A stretch of 6,720 nucleotides of DNA, taken from NCBI GenBank assembly GCA_050944915.1, contig JBMNRY010000101.1, forward strand, positions 1 through 6,720, written 5' to 3'. Positions 5,820 to 6,720 of the stretch are shown here, piece by piece. Made by a program: the position numbers and the translations under genes. Every line of letters begins with the position of its first letter. The first letter of the stretch is position 1. The notes under the pieces were generated by a model, which was not told where the DNA came from, searched no databases, and worked only from the letters and a program-made list of their open reading frames with translations. This stretch comes from JBMNRY01 sp050944915 (lineage in GTDB: Bacteria > Bacillota > Limnochordia > JAAZLZ01).

Positions 5820-5837
5820 GTTGCTCCTGCCTATTAT
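5809..5837 (+). promoter_or_regulatory. Probable promoter of the DUF4180 gene
   Basis: TTAACG (5809-5814) and TATTAT (5832-5837) are separated by 17 bp; four and five of six consensus bases match. The -35 lies inside the palindrome at 5808-5819, and the expected transcription start falls in the second palindrome at 5842-5854. The promoter lies between the upstream terminator and the ribosome site, so the gene is its own unit. Confidence 0.5.
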
Positions 5838-5841
5838 AGAT

Positions 5842-5854
5842 GGGTAAATTACCC
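5842..5854. promoter_or_regulatory. Palindrome GGGTAA-A-TTACCC at the expected transcription start
   Basis: A perfect inverted repeat of 6-bp arms around one base starts 5 bp after the -10 and ends 6 bp before the ribosome site. It differs in sequence from the palindrome over the -35, so two regulators may act here. As RNA it could form only a poor hairpin, because the loop is too short. Confidence 0.45.
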
Positions 5855-5871
5855 TGTGAAGGAGGATGGGC

Positions 5872-6237
5872 ATGGATCTCAAAACCGTTAGGGAAAATGA
5901 TAAGATAATCGCCATCGTCCAGGACGACGAAATCTTAATCAAAGATGTCCCATCGGCCCTCGATTTGATGATGACCGTCTATTACGAAACGGGAGCTGAT
6001 GGGATCGTTGTCCACAAATCGGCCATTTGTGAAGATTTCTTTGATCTCAAGACGAGACTGGCGGGAGAAATACTCCAAAAGTTCGTCAACTATCATCTGA
6101 AACTGGCCATCGTCGGCGACTTTTCTTGCTACACCAGCAAGAGTCTGCAGGATTTCATATATGAAAGCAACAAAGGAAGGACCATCTTTTTTCTGGCCGA
6201 TGAAAGGCAAGCTATCGAAAGATTGGCTGAGGCCTGA
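5872..6237 (+). CDS. DUF4180 domain protein
   Basis: This 121-residue cytoplasmic protein consists of one DUF4180 domain. Recognisable stretches are DEILIKDVPSALDLMMTVYY (residues 19-38), KSAICEDFFDLKTRLAGEIL (49-68), QKFVNYHLKLAIVGDFSCYT (69-88) and SKSLQDFIYESNKGRTIFFL (89-108). The family is common in Bacillota and has no settled function; the alternating strand-helix layout, with KLAIVGDF as a central strand, recalls STAS-like folds, but that is my inference. The start is set at the ATG 5872-5874 because GGAGG (5861-5865) ends 6 nt before it; an in-frame ATG at 5866 directly abuts that site and is too close. Its promoter has a palindrome on each side of the -10 region. No clear + strand terminator follows; transcription may end at or beyond the opposing hairpin at 6291-6321. 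Confidence 0.88.
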   Translation: MDLKTVRENDKIIAIVQDDEILIKDVPSALDLMMTVYYETGADGIVVHKSAICEDFFDLKTRLAGEILQKFVNYHLKLAIVGDFSCYTSKSLQDFIYESNKGRTIFFLADERQAIERLAEA

Positions 6238-6290
6238 AGGGGAGACAGGGGTCAATTGAAGCCCTTAGTCCCTCCTCCGCAGGTGGAATG

Positions 6291-6321
6291 AAAAAAGGCC
6301 GCCCACGTTTGGTGGACAGCC
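6291..6321 (-). terminator. Intrinsic terminator of the aldolase gene
   Basis: On the minus strand GGCTGTCCAC (6321-6312) pairs with GTGGGCGGCC (6306-6297) over 10 bp, including two G-T pairs, around a CAAAC loop, followed by six T (6296-6291). It starts 19 nt after the stop codon at 6341-6343. On the + strand it lacks a T tract. Confidence 0.9.
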
Positions 6322-6340
6322 TAAGGAGCATGCAACCAAT

Positions 6341-6720
6341 TTATTTTCCCCGAGCGGCAATGCCATCCCGAATAGCTTTGTAAGTTTGGGCGGCACCGGC
6401 GGAGATCAGGCGGGCATCGGTACCGGCAGCCAGGAAAGTGAATCCTTCATCAACCTTGGCCAAGACGCTTTCAGCGTCGCCGCACATGTAACCTACACCG
6501 ATGTTATTGGCTTCAGCAGCCTTGCGGATGCGGTCAACCGCTGCTTTGAACTCGGGATTATTAAAATCTTGGAACATCCCTAAGGCGGCGGAAAGATCGT
6601 TTGGCCCGATGAACAAGACGTCAACTCCCGGTACAGCAGCGATTTCTTCTACCGATTCGAAGGCCGAGGCCGTTTCGATTTGTAAGATGACCAAAACATC
6701 TTCGTTCCAGGTTTCGTAAT
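6341..6720 (-). CDS. HpcH/HpaI family class II aldolase, C-terminal part (partial)
   Basis: The last 126 codons of a gene that enters from the right edge. The product carries VILQIETASAFESVEEIAAV and then PGVDVLFIGPNDLSAALGMF, the hallmark of the HpcH/HpaI aldolase/citrate lyase family: the Glu of QIET and the Asp of GVDVLFIG are the metal ligands, and GPNDLS lies in the active site. It ends with FLAAGTDARLISAGAAQTYK. These enzymes split or join pyruvate and an aldehyde, as in 2-keto-3-deoxy sugar acid or hydroxy-ketoacid breakdown. The catalytic arginine and the first half lie outside the window, so the substrate cannot be refined. The open frame continues to the window edge, so the true start is upstream; a TTG at 6694 is not the start. 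It converges on the DUF4180 gene. Confidence 0.9.
   Translation of the reverse strand, partial: YETWNEDVLVILQIETASAFESVEEIAAVPGVDVLFIGPNDLSAALGMFQDFNNPEFKAAVDRIRKAAEANNIGVGYMCGDAESVLAKVDEGFTFLAAGTDARLISAGAAQTYKAIRDGIAARGK

Noticed and set aside
5866..5871. ATG at 5866 as start of the DUF4180 gene
   Set aside because: The GGAGG directly touches this ATG, leaving no spacing; the next in-frame ATG at 5872 has 6 nt.

Overview
The window looks like chromosomal DNA of a bacterium with roughly balanced base composition. Its strong AGGAGG-type ribosome binding sites, TTGACT/TATAAT-type promoters and compact hairpin-plus-T-tract terminators suggest a Bacillota-like lineage. The protein types point the same way: a MepA-type MATE transporter, a DUF4180 protein and a very small winged-helix protein. 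This placement is inference, since there is no rRNA or marker gene. I count six protein genes plus one possible leader peptide. Two genes are cut by the window ends.

Left part (1-2432). The 5' end of a GT-B glycosyltransferase of the starch/glycogen-synthase-like kind reads out of the window on the minus strand. About 470 bases without a clear gene follow; they hold an imperfect inverted repeat and a possible decayed coding fragment. A very good promoter with an extended -10 then drives a folded leader of about 120 nt and a MATE-family multidrug/cation antiporter. Converging on it from the right is a 59-residue winged-helix DNA-binding protein. The two share a hairpin terminator, and the small gene's promoter carries a perfect 13-bp palindrome between -35 and -10, a likely operator.

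Middle (2509-5748). Two paralogous flavoproteins of the fumarate reductase/flavocytochrome c FAD-domain family are transcribed divergently from a 260-bp gap. Each has a Sec-type signal peptide ending in A-Q, and each gene ends in a strong terminator. Neither has a haem-binding or FMN-binding domain. By motif alignment from memory, both lack the catalytic arginines and the histidine that define fumarate, urocanate and acrylate-type reductases. They therefore look like exported FAD enzymes with an unassigned reaction, and they are the most interesting part of the window.

Right part (5749-6720). A DUF4180 gene follows, with its own promoter set between two perfect palindromes, which suggests tight control. 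Converging on it is the 3' part of a HpcH/HpaI-family class II aldolase gene on the minus strand, ended by a strong terminator. Each complete gene appears to be its own transcription unit; I see no multi-gene operon here.
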